A DNA stretch of 64,000 bases from Paenibacillus sinopodophylli (GCF_005930355.1 NZ_VDBO01000001.1:1605403-1669402), one strand, 5' to 3'. Shown: positions 20,955 to 30,226, counted from the first letter of the stretch. Translations and numbers: made by a program. Notes: generated from the letters alone by a model not told the origin.

Positions 20955-23900
20955 TTATTGAATGATTAGTCCAAACCCACTTTGAATATAATTGACATTC
21001 GGATGGGCAATATTACTTGTCGTTAAGTTGTTAAATGTCGCAGAGCCATTACCCGTATAGGAGTAAATCGCTGCTCCAGGATGCGGTGAAGTGAACCGCG
21101 AGGTTAAAATACCGTCTCCTCCAGTACCGTTAATAGTAATGTTGTTGAACACGATGTTTTCAAATCCTCCGCCGTAACCGAATTGGATCGCGCTTCGTTG
21201 TGTATTAATAATATCGATATTCGTGAAGGTCACATTTTTGATGGAATCATTGGAGGCTTCCAAATCAATCGCGCCACGTTCGCCATTGTAGAGATCTCTG
21301 CTGGTACCGCTGTTAATAATGGTAGTATCCGCGAATAGAATGCCCGTATTGTTCTGGAAATGGTAGCCCGGGAACACCGTGTTCATTCGTATGCCAGAGC
21401 CGCCCACCGTGTCGATAATGACGTTGTTAGTAGCCTTATGTCCGCTTCCACCGAAGAATGCAATGGCGGCCGCACGCCAGTTATTCTCGATGGTGTTAAA
21501 CGAGAAGGTGTTGTTCACACCTGCAGTCGCACCGTTGACGTTACTCGTCCATACAGCCAGACCATCGTCCCCGTTATTGCGTACGCTACTGTTGCGTACG
21601 GTGGAGTTGCTCGTTCCCTGCGCGAAGTTAACGCCGTCTGCTAGGTTATTACGGATACGACTGTTCTCGATAACGAGGCCATCTGCATAAATAGCAGGCG
21701 TATGCGCATAGTCCCCCACCCAGAATCCACATTCGAAGTGCTCAACCCACACATTGTGGACCCTCGAATTTTTACCTAAATTGTCCATAAATCCTTTGTA
21801 GATGGCACCCTCATGATACCGTGAGCGCAGCTTTGAATTCATGTAGATATTGCCGAAATCAAGCTGACCCTCCACTCTGAACGAGATGCCTCCAGAAGCT
21901 GAGTTCGGATTGGTAAACTGAATATTCGTATGCCAGATACCCGCTCCAGCAATGGTAATATCATCAATCATGTTGCTGACTGAACCGATTTTCCACATAT
22001 TCCCGAGATGAAAGGTTCCTTCAGGAATATACAGTGTTTTTCCAGTTGCCACAGCGGCAGTTACCGTTGCTTCAAAGGCAGCAAGGTCATCCAAGCCATC
22101 GTTCGCTATTGCGCCATACTCGATTACGGACACGGCATTCACCGGTTTTGCTATGGCAGCAGGAACTGGCTCAATCTCTAGGAAATCTACGCCGTATTCT
22201 AAGCTATCAGCATTGCTTTTCTGTATGCGAATGATATCGCCTGGCTGCAAAGCGGAATCTAATTTCCAATGCACTTCATCAAAGCGGAATAACGGGCGAC
22301 CTCCGGCTGGCGTATCCGCAGGTTGATCGCTTGAGAAGTACTGCCAATTATAATAAGAAGTAAGCGGAATGGTTTTCGCTTTGACACCATTTACATAAAC
22401 GTCTAGTGAACCACTCAGTCCCATTCCATCAGTTGAATCAGGCATCGTAAATCGCATGGTAACACCTGCCCCGCCTTCACCCTGCCTTACTGTCCATTGC
22501 AAGTATGAGCCATTGGAAGGCAGTGCAACATAACGCTGGCCGGAAGCTTCTGAAGCCGTCAGTGTTTGATCGAAGGTTGGCGCAGCTTGCAGACTGGCAC
22601 CGCCTCCTCTAGTGGCATCATCCGTATCATAACGGCTATACGGCATGCTTGCTCCGCGTGCGGAATAAACGACCAGATTGCTCGAGCTTGTGTTATTCGT
22701 CTGCTTGACCGCCAATTCATTCGTATCGGCAGCAATTGTGATGGATACAGTGTAGTTGCCGGTAATTGCTGTCCATGTTCCAGGAATAGCGACATTGACT
22801 GATGCGCCAGCCGCTAAAGTACCGGTGTAAGCACCATTATAGGTTTGAATCGTTGTGCCGGCAGCATTTTTCAAAACGACCGCAATGCCATGAGCACCAC
22901 TGCCAGTAGCGATATTTCCTTGGTTTTTAAGGTTAACGTTGAAGGTTACCGCATTACTCGAGACTGGATTGCTAGGCGTCCATGAAGTCGTTCCGATCAA
23001 GTCGGAGCTTGTAACAGGAGCGACCACAAGTGAAGATGTAGCTGTAAAACTGTTGTTAGCATCATTTTGTTCAATAATGACGTTGCTCTCATCTACTTTG
23101 GCATTTACCGTATAAGCAGCTGCAGCTTTCGTTCCGGCATTTACAGAAACCGTTGTCGTAGCGCCAGCTGCCAGCGATCCGACAGAAGCGGTTCCCGCAA
23201 GCGAATTGTTCAAATAAAAGTTGGCTGTATTTGCTGCTGCGCTTGCATTGCCTATGTTCTTAACAGTCGCGTTCAGAATAATAGCACTTGTTTCGATCGG
23301 CGATGACGGTGACCAAATGACATCTGTTATGACTAAATCAGGGTTTGGTGAAGGCGTACCGAATACTTGGAATTCAGCGATCTGTCCTCCAGCGGCCCCT
23401 GAGTTAGCTGAAATGTTAAGTTGTATGCGTTTCACCGTAGCCGTGATTGGAATCGTTACCGTATTCTGAGTGGCTGGGTTGAACGTATATGATTGTGCTG
23501 ATACCAGACTGCTGAAGGTCGTTGTGTTCTGATTAGACCCTAGCACTTGAATGGTTTGTGTACGTGTGCTCCAAGCTGATGAAGGATTCAGCTTTAAAAC
23601 AATGGAGGTAATGTCATGATTCGCTCCAAGATCAAGTGTCAGAATACTTGAGCTGCCGCCTTCCCAGTAGGTAGCTGCATCGTTATCGTTTGCATTGGCA
23701 GCAATAAAGGATTGTGTGATCGTCGCAGCATGAATCGGTTTACCGATTGCAAGGTTCCCGCCTGGAGGTACTGACGGAGTTGCAGTTGGAGAAACCGTAG
23801 GAGTCGGAGCAAGCGTTGGCGTTGGCGTCGATGTAGGTATTTGTGTTGGTGTTGGAGTAGGCGTTATCTGTGGAGTTGATGTAGGCGTAGCGGTTGTTGT

Positions 23901-24836
23901 GGATGCTACCGTGATTTGATCAAGATTAATATTCCCAGAATCTCCAGCATCATATTTATAAGCAATGGTGTTGCTGCCGGCATTCAATTGAAGCACTTCT
24001 ATGCTAGTACCCCAGTCATCCCAGCTAGCAAAGCTTGGCAGCGAAGTTTGTCTTATTTTCACCCCATTGACGTAAATACTGATTGTTTTGGAGCTTCCGC
24101 TTGCATTCGCGTAGGTCAATGTTACATTTCGATTGCCGGCAGCTCCTGCATTTACCGTAAACGTTGTAGCAGCACCCTGCGTCCAGTAACCATCAACAAA
24201 GCCAGTGCCGGAATATCCGATATGGTCCGTATTGATTTTTGCCCCGCCGGAAAGCACAGCTGATTCAGCCTGATACGTACCAGTAGGCGTTGGTGTTGCT
24301 GAAGGTGTAGGCGTTGGACCAACGCTGCCATAGATCTCAAATTCTGAAATTTGCGCTGCAGGCCAGCCAGTATTGTTAGTTACAACAAGTCGCAAGTAAC
24401 GAGTGCTTGTAGCCGAGAAGTTGATTGTAACGGAGTTATTCCCCGAAGAAGGATTAAAGACATAGGCTGTCGAGCCAACAAGGTTCGTAAAAGTTGTCCC
24501 GTTCGTACTTCCTTCGATAGACAGCGTTTGGGTTCGAGTACCCCAGTCAGCCGGCACTTTTAGAACAACCTGGTCAACGCTTGTAGAAACGCCCAAATCA
24601 ACTTGAATCCATTGCGGGAATGCTTGGTTCGTACTTTCCCAGTAAGTAGCTTGATTGCTGTCTTTGATATTATTCGGACTATAGGATTGGGATTGGCCGC
24701 TAGCTGTTATGTTTTTGCCAAGCGTCAGGTTGGGTCCTCCAGCAGCGAATGCGGGACCGATTGGACCGGCAGCGAGGAAGAAGCTTGAAAACAGCATCGT
24801 TAGAATGAGTGGCCATACAGCATACTTTTTATTCAT
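20955..24836 (-). CDS. Secreted multimodular alpha-1,3-glucanase (mycodextranase), GH87
   Basis: A 1293-residue secreted enzyme for alpha-1,3-glucan (fungal wall glucan, mutan). Order: signal peptide 1-32; discoidin domain about 35-171; CBM6/35-like module about 188-311; Thr-Pro linker 312-358; second discoidin domain about 360-497; two CARDB-like Ig domains about 500-705; a beta-sandwich about 725-890; right-handed beta-helix catalytic domain about 905-1293. This order is that of characterised bacillus GH87 enzymes such as Agl-KA. Three aspartates with their spacing, Asp1067 (ADGVNF) and Asp1090-Asp1091 (NGDDGL), fit the catalytic set. ATG behind AAGGAGG. A cre site upstream predicts CcpA repression. 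Confidence 0.88.
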   Translation of the reverse strand: MNKKYAVWPLILTMLFSSFFLAAGPIGPAFAAGGPNLTLGKNITASGQSQSYSPNNIKDSNQATYWESTNQAFPQWIQVDLGVSTSVDQVVLKVPADWGTRTQTLSIEGSTNGTTFTNLVGSTAYVFNPSSGNNSVTINFSATSTRYLRLVVTNNTGWPAAQISEFEIYGSVGPTPTPSATPTPTGTYQAESAVLSGGAKINTDHIGYSGTGFVDGYWTQGAATTFTVNAGAAGNRNVTLTYANASGSSKTISIYVNGVKIRQTSLPSFASWDDWGTSIEVLQLNAGSNTIAYKYDAGDSGNINLDQITVASTTTATPTSTPQITPTPTPTQIPTSTPTPTLAPTPTVSPTATPSVPPGGNLAIGKPIHAATITQSFIAANANDNDAATYWEGGSSSILTLDLGANHDITSIVLKLNPSSAWSTRTQTIQVLGSNQNTTTFSSLVSAQSYTFNPATQNTVTIPITATVKRIQLNISANSGAAGGQIAEFQVFGTPSPNPDLVITDVIWSPSSPIETSAIILNATVKNIGNASAAANTANFYLNNSLAGTASVGSLAAGATTTVSVNAGTKAAAAYTVNAKVDESNVIIEQNDANNSFTATSSLVVAPVTSSDLIGTTSWTPSNPVSSNAVTFNVNLKNQGNIATGSGAHGIAVVLKNAAGTTIQTYNGAYTGTLAAGASVNVAIPGTWTAITGNYTVSITIAADTNELAVKQTNNTSSSNLVVYSARGASMPYSRYDTDDATRGGGASLQAAPTFDQTLTASEASGQRYVALPSNGSYLQWTVRQGEGGAGVTMRFTMPDSTDGMGLSGSLDVYVNGVKAKTIPLTSYYNWQYFSSDQPADTPAGGRPLFRFDEVHWKLDSALQPGDIIRIQKSNADSLEYGVDFLEIEPVPAAIAKPVNAVSVIEYGAIANDGLDDLAAFEATVTAAVATGKTLYIPEGTFHLGNMWKIGSVSNMIDDITIAGAGIWHTNIQFTNPNSASGGISFRVEGQLDFGNIYMNSKLRSRYHEGAIYKGFMDNLGKNSRVHNVWVEHFECGFWVGDYAHTPAIYADGLVIENSRIRNNLADGVNFAQGTSNSTVRNSSVRNNGDDGLAVWTSNVNGATAGVNNTFSFNTIENNWRAAAIAFFGGSGHKATNNVIIDTVGGSGIRMNTVFPGYHFQNNTGILFADTTIINSGTSRDLYNGERGAIDLEASNDSIKNVTFTNIDIINTQRSAIQFGYGGGFENIVFNNITINGTGGDGILTSRFTSPHPGAAIYSYTGNGSATFNNLTTSNIAHPNVNYIQSGFGLIIQ

Positions 24837-24892
24837 TATACTCCTCCTTAATCGGATGTTGAAACGAAAAACGCATGTACTTGCACTAAAAA

Positions 24893-24906
24893 TGATAGCG
24901 TTTTCA
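24893..24906 (-). promoter_or_regulatory. cre site (CcpA operator) upstream of GH87 gene
   Basis: The minus strand reads TGAAAACGCTATCA, a full match to the CcpA consensus TGWAARCGYTWWCA, 57 bases before the start codon. This predicts carbon catabolite repression. Confidence 0.7.
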
Positions 24907-25011
24907 TTCAGAGAGATAGCAGCGCCGCATTCGTTGTTTGATTAGTACGCTCTTCCCCTCGTGAACATTTACAACATAAAGGTGCTCCCTCCTTTCTAAC
25001 GCACATTCTCA

Positions 25012-25221
25012 TTATAGAGAGGGATAAGCCAGAGCTATAAGATGCATTCCTACGGAAAATGTATGCAATTCCAAGTGATTAGGAATACCAGCGTCTATAG
25101 TCTCAAAAAAAGAACCCGCAGCTAACATGCTGCTGTCGATTTCGTAATCGATTGAACGGCCTCCGAAGTTATACCGAACGATGTCCAGATTCAGTCCCTC
25201 TTCACCAAAAACAAGATCCAT
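25012..25221 (-). pseudogene. Remnant of a GH30-like endo-beta-1,6-galactanase gene
   Basis: A 69-codon frame. Residues 2-21 (DLVFGEEGLNLDIVRYNFGG) match the start of the catalytic barrel of GH30-type glycanases. The residues after SIDYEID match nothing in that family, and the enzyme would need over 400 residues. A fair ribosome site, AAGGAGAG, precedes ATG 25221. I read it as a leftover of a deleted gene fused to unrelated sequence; a short expressed peptide cannot be excluded. A GH30 galactanase would have fitted the nearby GH2 and GH51 enzymes in arabinogalactan use (inference). Confidence 0.55.
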
Positions 25222-25291
25222 AATTTCTCTCCTTAGTGCCAGTCCCTAATCCCACGATTACATAGTTCTTATTTCCTAGGAAATACAAATA

Positions 25292-25325
25292 AGGGCACTG
25301 ACAGAAGCAATATCGTCAGTACCCT
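25292..25325 (-). terminator. Terminator of the MFS pump gene
   Basis: AGGGCACTGAC and GTCAGTACCCT pair with one mismatch, 18 bases past the stop. The minus strand continues TTATTTGTATTTCC. Confidence 0.7.
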
Positions 25326-25342
25326 ACTATTATTTGAATTTC

Positions 25343-26551
25343 TTACGAAGATTTATGAGCTACTTCCATCTTGGACCTTACCAATAAGAAATAAGCAAGC
25401 ATGGCAACTGCACTCGATACGAACAGAATGACACCAAGCGGAACAGCTGTATCTTCACCAGCTATGCCCACTAGAGGAGCAACGACAGCTCCGAGTACGA
25501 AAGGAACAACACCGAGAAGCGCGGCTGCACTGCCCGCGTTATGAGCCTGACTCTCCATGGCAAGCGGGAACGCTGCCGTTGATGTAATGCCAATCGAGCT
25601 AACAAATAGGAATAAAGGTATCACCAAAGTGATAAGCGGTCCTTGAATGAGCGAAACCACTATTACAGCGATACTCGCCACTAAGGCAAGACATAGGCCA
25701 AATAATAGAAAGGTGTGTTCGGACACACGATGTGACAAACGTCCAACAAGCTGTGAACCGATGATTAGGCTAATTCCATTCGATGCAAAGAGCAGAGCGA
25801 ACTCGGTTGGAGTAGCTCCATAAATATTTTGATAGATAAACGGTGTCCCTGATACATACGCAAAAACGCCGGCTATCATAATACCCTGTGCCAGCATGTA
25901 GCCTAAAAACTGACGATCCCGCAAGAGCACACCATAGCTTCGCAGTTGATGTGAGACATTTGAAGGGCTGCGACGTTCAGTAGGCAAGGTTTCTTGCAAA
26001 CGCCATTTGGTCATGATTAATAAGAAAATTCCCAGCAATGCCAAAGCGATAAAAACACCTGTCCATTTAGACATAGAAATAACGCCGCTGCCTGCAACTG
26101 GAGCCACAAGTGGTCCTAAGTTACTGACAAGCAAAAGCAATGAGAAAAACTTCGTAAGCTCATTGCCTCTGTACAAGTCGCGCGCAACCGCGCGAGAGAT
26201 AACAATACCCGCCGAAGCGACAAAGCCTTGAACAAACCGAAATACAATTAACAGCATGATATTAGGCGCGAATGCGCAGGCTATTGAAGAAACGGCATAA
26301 ATAGCCATTGAAATTAGCAATGGGATCCGTCTACCATGTACATCACTCAGCGAACCCATCACGAGTTGACCGAAGCCAAGTCCGAGTAAGCAAGCCGTCA
26401 GACTAAACTGAACTAGCGAAGCAGTGGTATCGAATTGCTTCACAATTTCCGGGAAAGCGGGTAAATACATATCGATTGTAAAAGGGCCCAACGTGGAAAA
26501 TAAGCCCAGCAATAGCGCCAATCCAATCGCATGATTTTTATTTTTGGTCAT
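25343..26551 (-). CDS. MFS efflux transporter, Bcr/CflA type
   Basis: A 402-residue, 12-helix drug/H+ antiporter. Motifs TIDMYLPAFPEI in helix 1 and GQLVMGSLSDVHGRRIPLL in the loop after helix 2 are those of Bcr/CflA exporters. I prefer the ATG at 26551 (MTKNKNH), 12 bases behind AGGAG; a start 22 codons earlier would add a hydrophilic lead unlike the family. It follows the alcohol dehydrogenase gene, separated by a hairpin, and may share the control of the TetR regulator. Substrate unknown. Confidence 0.88.
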   Translation of the reverse strand: MTKNKNHAIGLALLLGLFSTLGPFTIDMYLPAFPEIVKQFDTTASLVQFSLTACLLGLGFGQLVMGSLSDVHGRRIPLLISMAIYAVSSIACAFAPNIMLLIVFRFVQGFVASAGIVISRAVARDLYRGNELTKFFSLLLLVSNLGPLVAPVAGSGVISMSKWTGVFIALALLGIFLLIMTKWRLQETLPTERRSPSNVSHQLRSYGVLLRDRQFLGYMLAQGIMIAGVFAYVSGTPFIYQNIYGATPTEFALLFASNGISLIIGSQLVGRLSHRVSEHTFLLFGLCLALVASIAVIVVSLIQGPLITLVIPLFLFVSSIGITSTAAFPLAMESQAHNAGSAAALLGVVPFVLGAVVAPLVGIAGEDTAVPLGVILFVSSAVAMLAYFLLVRSKMEVAHKSS

Positions 26552-26606
26552 ATTAACGCAAATCTCCTGTCGATTCTTATGATGAAAATACACAAACCAA
26601 TAAATA

Positions 26607-26628
26607 GGCACACCCATGTAGGCGTGCC
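26607..26628 (-). terminator. Hairpin between alcohol dehydrogenase and MFS genes
   Basis: GGCACACC and GGCGTGCC pair around CATGTA. On the minus strand it is followed by TATTTATT. It may be a weak terminator or attenuator inside a two-gene operon. Confidence 0.45.
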
Positions 26629-26650
26629 CTTTATTTCAACGAAATAACAA

Positions 26651-27700
26651 TTATTCATTCTCCATCGTGCTGATGTCAATGACAAACCGATATCGAACAT
26701 CAGATGCTAGAACCCGTACCCAAGCTTCATCAATTTGATTGGCTTTAATAACCTCGATCTCAGGGGCAATGTTGTGTTCGGCACAAAAATCCAACATCTC
26801 CTGCGTTTCACGAATCCCGCCGATCATCGATCCTGCAAACGATCTCCGATGACCGATAAGTGACATAACGTGAACAGACAATGGTTCTGCTGGTGCGCCG
26901 ACGTTGACCAAAGTGCCGTCTAATGCCAGCAATGACAGGTACGCATTCACATCAATCTCAGCGCTCACTGTATTTATGATAAGATCGAACGTACCTGCTA
27001 ATGTCTTGAATGTCTCCGGGTCGCTCGTTGCATAATAATTGTCCGCGCCCAGTTGCAGACCGTCTTCCTTCTTCTTCAAGGTTTGGGACAATACCGTTAC
27101 CTCTGCGCCCATTGCATGAGCAAGCTTCACACCCATGTGACCAAGTCCCCCGAGACCAACAACAGCAATTTTTTTCCCAGGACCTGCCCCCCAATGGCGC
27201 AAAGGAGAATACGTAGTAATCCCGGCGCACAAAAGTGGAGCAGCAACGTCAAGCTCCAAACGATCCGGAATTTTCACCACAAAATCCTCAGTCACGACTA
27301 TGTGGGTAGAATAGCCGCCTTGTGTATAGTGCCCATATCTGTCCATTGCCCCATAGGTACCAGTCATTCCATTCAAGCAGTACTGCTCTACTCCTTTATT
27401 GCAGTTTACACAATCTCCACACGAGTCAACCATGCAGCCTACCCCGACGCGGTCACCGACAGCATGCTTGGTCACTTCTGTTCCAATTTGTGTAATGATC
27501 CCAGCAATCTCGTGTCCCGGAACGAGAGGATATTGAACAGCTCCCCAATCGCCGCGAGCTGAATGGATGTCAGAATGGCAAATACCCGCATATTTAATCT
27601 CGATAAGAACATCTTTCTGCTCGAGTTCCCTTCGTTCGATGGTGGTCAATTTAAACGGACCTTCCGAATCGTAAACAGCCCGTGCATTTACTTGAATCAT
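26651..27700 (-). CDS. Zinc-dependent alcohol dehydrogenase (YahK/CAD type)
   Basis: A 349-residue medium-chain dehydrogenase/reductase reducing aldehydes with NAD(P)H. Catalytic zinc ligands Cys41 (CHSD), His63-Glu64 (PGHE) and Cys158. Structural zinc ligands Cys94, Cys97, Cys100 and Cys108. Rossmann motif GLGGLGHMG begins at 182. This pattern fits the cinnamyl-alcohol-dehydrogenase-like aldehyde reductases of the YahK group. It is divergent to the TetR gene across about 200 bases. A role in aldehyde detoxification is inferred. Confidence 0.92.
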   Translation of the reverse strand: MIQVNARAVYDSEGPFKLTTIERRELEQKDVLIEIKYAGICHSDIHSARGDWGAVQYPLVPGHEIAGIITQIGTEVTKHAVGDRVGVGCMVDSCGDCVNCNKGVEQYCLNGMTGTYGAMDRYGHYTQGGYSTHIVVTEDFVVKIPDRLELDVAAPLLCAGITTYSPLRHWGAGPGKKIAVVGLGGLGHMGVKLAHAMGAEVTVLSQTLKKKEDGLQLGADNYYATSDPETFKTLAGTFDLIINTVSAEIDVNAYLSLLALDGTLVNVGAPAEPLSVHVMSLIGHRRSFAGSMIGGIRETQEMLDFCAEHNIAPEIEVIKANQIDEAWVRVLASDVRYRFVIDISTMENE

Positions 27701-27898
27701 ATTAATTCTCCTGTCTTCGTCTATGATGGTTTAACTAAATACTACATTTGATGTTTTTTCGACATCTGACTATAATCTAAAATACATGAGCTATTAAAAC
27801 AAGGGTTTTAACTCGTTAATTTGAACATTAGTATTGCTTACACAACAAATTCACATAAATTGTCGTCCAACTTGGTGAGAAGTGAGGTTGTTTATTCG
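27701..27898. promoter_or_regulatory. Divergent control region, alcohol dehydrogenase / TetR
   Basis: An AT-rich intergenic region. GATGT...ACATC (27747-27764) forms a small dyad and TATAGT (minus strand, near 27771) is a possible -10 for the dehydrogenase. Both could be part of a TetR operator, but no site is strong. Confidence 0.4.
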
Positions 27899-28444
27899 AT
27901 GGCCAAAGTAGATCGAAGAGTTGCTAGAACACAGGAAGCCATAAAAAAAGCATTTCTAGAATTAATGTCAGAAAAAAGGTTCGAGAGTATCATCATTCAA
28001 GACATAGCTGACAGAGCAAACATTAATCGTGCAACTGTCTACCTCCATTATATGGACAAATTCGATTTGCTGGATAAAATTATTAAAGAACACATCTCGA
28101 ACATGAGTTCCTTTTGCGAATCAGAACCTCAAATGAATTGGATAGAATCAACTGAGCATTGTATGGAGTATTTCGAAGAAAACTTTTTGTTTTTCTCTAC
28201 TATGTTAGCGAGTGAAGGTGCTCCCTATTTCCGCAACCAATTCGTTCAACATAATATTAAAGAATTTAAAAAAGACGTGGATTTGACAAAAGGAAAAAAT
28301 GAAGGTCAGAGCGAAGTAATTGTCGTGGAGTTTGTAGCAAATGCTTATGTTGCTGTTGTAGAATGGTGGATCAAGAACAATATGCCTTATCCCCCAAAGG
28401 TCATGGCTGAAAAAGTCGGAGTGCTTTTGGAAAGGAACTTATAA
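27899..28444 (+). CDS. TetR/AcrR family regulator
   Basis: A 181-residue regulator. Helix-turn-helix at about 10-55 (AIKKAFLELM ... IIQDIADRANINRATVYLHYMDK), followed by a ligand-binding domain with a TetR_C-like C-terminal pattern. The start at 27899 (MAKVDRR) is chosen because GAGG lies 11 bases upstream and the family starts here; an upstream in-frame start adds 26 atypical residues. Likely represses the divergent dehydrogenase and efflux genes. Confidence 0.88.
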   Translation: MAKVDRRVARTQEAIKKAFLELMSEKRFESIIIQDIADRANINRATVYLHYMDKFDLLDKIIKEHISNMSSFCESEPQMNWIESTEHCMEYFEENFLFFSTMLASEGAPYFRNQFVQHNIKEFKKDVDLTKGKNEGQSEVIVVEFVANAYVAVVEWWIKNNMPYPPKVMAEKVGVLLERNL

Positions 28445-28454
28445 TATTGAAAAC

Positions 28455-28482
28455 AAAAAAAAGACCGAATCGGTCTCTTTCT
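28455..28482 (+). terminator. Terminator of TetR gene
   Basis: AGACCG and CGGTCT pair around AAT, preceded by an A-run and followed by CTTTCTTT. Confidence 0.65.
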
Positions 28483-28505
28483 TTGAAAGCGCCTATGAAA
28501 TGCAA

Positions 28506-28766
28506 TCAATAAAACGATTCCTTACGGTATTCCGTAAAATGAAATAAGCCCGTTCGATGATTGGATTTTCTGACCTTCTCGATAATTTCACATAAGTTAA
28601 CCATCGAGTCAGCATCTCTCGTCGACGAGGCGATCTGATATAGGGTATTGAAGCTTCCCAAGGCGTTTTCTTTGTTAACGGCTCCCGTTTTTAGATTCAT
28701 TAATACACGCTCAATCTCGCTGTTAATGAACCAAACAATTCTTTTCTTGATACTCGTATTAATCAT
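28506..28766 (-). CDS. Hypothetical protein, 86 residues
   Basis: I do not recognise this protein. It is mostly helical with charged and polar residues (KKRIVWFINSEIERVLMNL ... NLCEIIEKVRKSNHRTG), soluble, with no signal. The ATG at 28766 follows GGAGGG by six to eight bases, whereas a longer in-frame start has no ribosome site. It is convergent with the TetR gene and appears monocistronic. Confidence 0.6.
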   Translation of the reverse strand: MINTSIKKRIVWFINSEIERVLMNLKTGAVNKENALGSFNTLYQIASSTRDADSMVNLCEIIEKVRKSNHRTGLFHFTEYRKESFY

Positions 28767-28871
28767 GAGCAACCCTCCGCTGTCGATGAAATAGCACCTA
28801 TTTAGTATAGCCTCAGCAAAGTTATAAAGTTGTCGAAGCGCGCAGTCGAATACCAATTATTTTCCAACAAA

Positions 28872-28910
28872 AAGCCCGTTCCTTCACACTACTGTGAGTA
28901 GGAACGGGCT
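28872..28910 (-). terminator. Terminator downstream of the cyclase-family gene
   Basis: AGCCCGTTCCT and AGGAACGGGCT pair perfectly; TTTTTG follows on the minus strand. It lies about 140 bases past the cyclase stop, and the 28911-29048 stretch between shows nothing else. Confidence 0.75.
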
Positions 28911-29048
28911 CCTTGATTGGTTTGCTGATCAGGATAAAGAAACTTACAGCGTTGTTTTCTCACTGGGCTCTAGAACCATTCCCTTAATCCCTTTGCTTTT
29001 CAACTTATGCCTGCTTAATCTGATCTGATGAAATCACAGCTTGCCTGC

Positions 29049-29663
29049 CTATCTTACTATGGCAATGACACGGGCTGGGGAAGAATCTGCTTGAATACGT
29101 AGTGGAAGCGCAATGATCTCGAAAGCTTTCACATCCACCAGATGATCGACATGGGCAAGGTTCTCTATAATCGGTATTTGATTACTGAACAGCCTTTTAT
29201 GACTGGCATACGGAAATTTGTCAGGCGAGGGCGTATCCAAGCCAAGCATTTTAATCTTTTTGCGAATTAGCAGCTCGACGAAAGCTGGAGATAAGACTGG
29301 ATAGTCCGTAAAATAGGCTTCCTCACCGTAATGCTTGCCGAATCCCGTATATACAACTACAATATGCCCTTCTTGAATAATTGCTTCATACTCCGTCTTG
29401 TATTCAACGTGATCTACTCCGCTAACATCGAGCAAGATGCCTTCCCCTACAAATGTAGCAATGGGGAGATCACTTATGTACTCATTCAAGTCCAATAAAT
29501 GCATAGGCCCATCGATATGTGTGCCTGCATGCATGTTAATAGATAGCTGATGATTATTATAACCATCCCTGCCGAATTGCTGCGTATGCGTTAAGCTCGT
29601 TTCTTCATCACCCGGATAAACAGGCATTTCAGCCATAATCGCATACGTTAAATCGATAATCAA
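29049..29663 (-). CDS. Cyclase-family metal hydrolase (kynurenine formamidase-like)
   Basis: A 204-residue protein with the family motif HxGTHxDxPxH at residues 45-55 (HAGTHIDGPMH), which binds the metal. Start: TTG at 29663 (reading IIDLTYAI next) has AAGGAG ten bases upstream, the usual beginning of this family. An ATG ten codons earlier lies before that site and lacks its own. Relatives hydrolyse N-formylkynurenine or other amides and esters; the substrate here is unknown and no tryptophan-degradation genes are nearby. Confidence 0.82.
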   Translation of the reverse strand: MIIDLTYAIMAEMPVYPGDEETSLTHTQQFGRDGYNNHQLSINMHAGTHIDGPMHLLDLNEYISDLPIATFVGEGILLDVSGVDHVEYKTEYEAIIQEGHIVVVYTGFGKHYGEEAYFTDYPVLSPAFVELLIRKKIKMLGLDTPSPDKFPYASHKRLFSNQIPIIENLAHVDHLVDVKAFEIIALPLRIQADSSPARVIAIVR

Positions 29664-29806
29664 GCGGGTGCAGCTCCTTTCACTGTCGCTCATTCAAGCG
29701 AGCCGTATCGATCATAAACCCTTACCCAAAACTATATCATACCTGTTCGGCTTAGAAAAATAGGAATACGTGCTAATGGATGTACGATTAAGGTATGGCG
29801 TGAGCA

Positions 29807-30064
29807 TCACGTACACAGTGTATGGTTCAGCACTGCAGCTTTCGCTGATAAAGATTTGCGGATTACTTTACGTTTCATCAACTGTTGCCGAAGCACTTGC
29901 TCCTGCGAGAAGAAAACAGCCTCAAACATCATTTCCGCGAGCGCATCAGTGGCTGCTCGTGCAGCGAGAGCCTCGTCTTCGAGCAAGTAGTAAGCGGTCT
30001 GATAGGCATAATCCTCATGCTGCTTCAAGATTTCTGCCCTCTGAATCAGCTCACTTCTTATCAT
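29807..30064 (-). CDS. Hypothetical helical protein, 85 residues
   Basis: Not recognised with certainty. ATG at 30064 has AGGAGGG 11 bases before it. The sequence is all helical (ILKQHEDYAYQTAYYLLEDE ... AARAATDALAEMMFEA) and the first 50 residues resemble helices of sigma-70 region 2 (YxxAYxLLxDEExAxxAxxxA), without region 4. It may be a remnant or mini-protein of that fold. A perfect dyad upstream (30138-30159) suggests specific regulation. Confidence 0.55.
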   Translation of the reverse strand: MIRSELIQRAEILKQHEDYAYQTAYYLLEDEALAARAATDALAEMMFEAVFFSQEQVLRQQLMKRKVIRKSLSAKAAVLNHTLCT

Positions 30065-30137
30065 CGTTCCCACGTCCCTCCTGCCGATGATTAGTCGGTC
30101 TGTAGCCTAACTATACACAAGACAGCAGTACCCACCT

Positions 30138-30159
30138 AGTACTATATTTCTATAGTACT
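30138..30159. promoter_or_regulatory. Perfect dyad, operator-like
   Basis: AGTACTATA and TATAGTACT flank TTTC with nine perfect pairs, about 75 bases upstream of the 85-residue gene. The short loop and lack of T-run argue for a protein-binding site rather than a terminator. Confidence 0.5.
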
Positions 30160-30182
30160 TGACAGTGCTTCGTAACAAAAAA

Positions 30183-30215
30183 ACGACAAGCATTGGAAAT
30201 TCCAAGCTTGCCGTT
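30183..30215 (-). terminator. Terminator of the MORN-repeat gene
   Basis: An imperfect stem ACGGCAAGC-TTGGAA / TTCCAA-GCTTGTCGT is followed on the minus strand by TTTTTTTG. Confidence 0.8.
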
Positions 30216-30226
30216 TTCAGTTGGCA

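Noticed and set aside
23770-23890. Repetitive DNA that could look like a tandem array
   Set aside because: It encodes the Thr-Pro linker of the GH87 protein and is explained by that coding.
27053-27562. 169-codon plus-strand frame over the alcohol dehydrogenase
   Set aside because: Antisense to intact zinc-binding and Rossmann motifs; no start signal.
27747-27764. GATGT/ACATC dyad as a firm TetR operator
   Set aside because: Only five pairs with a long AT spacer; mentioned only as a possibility in the intergenic entry.
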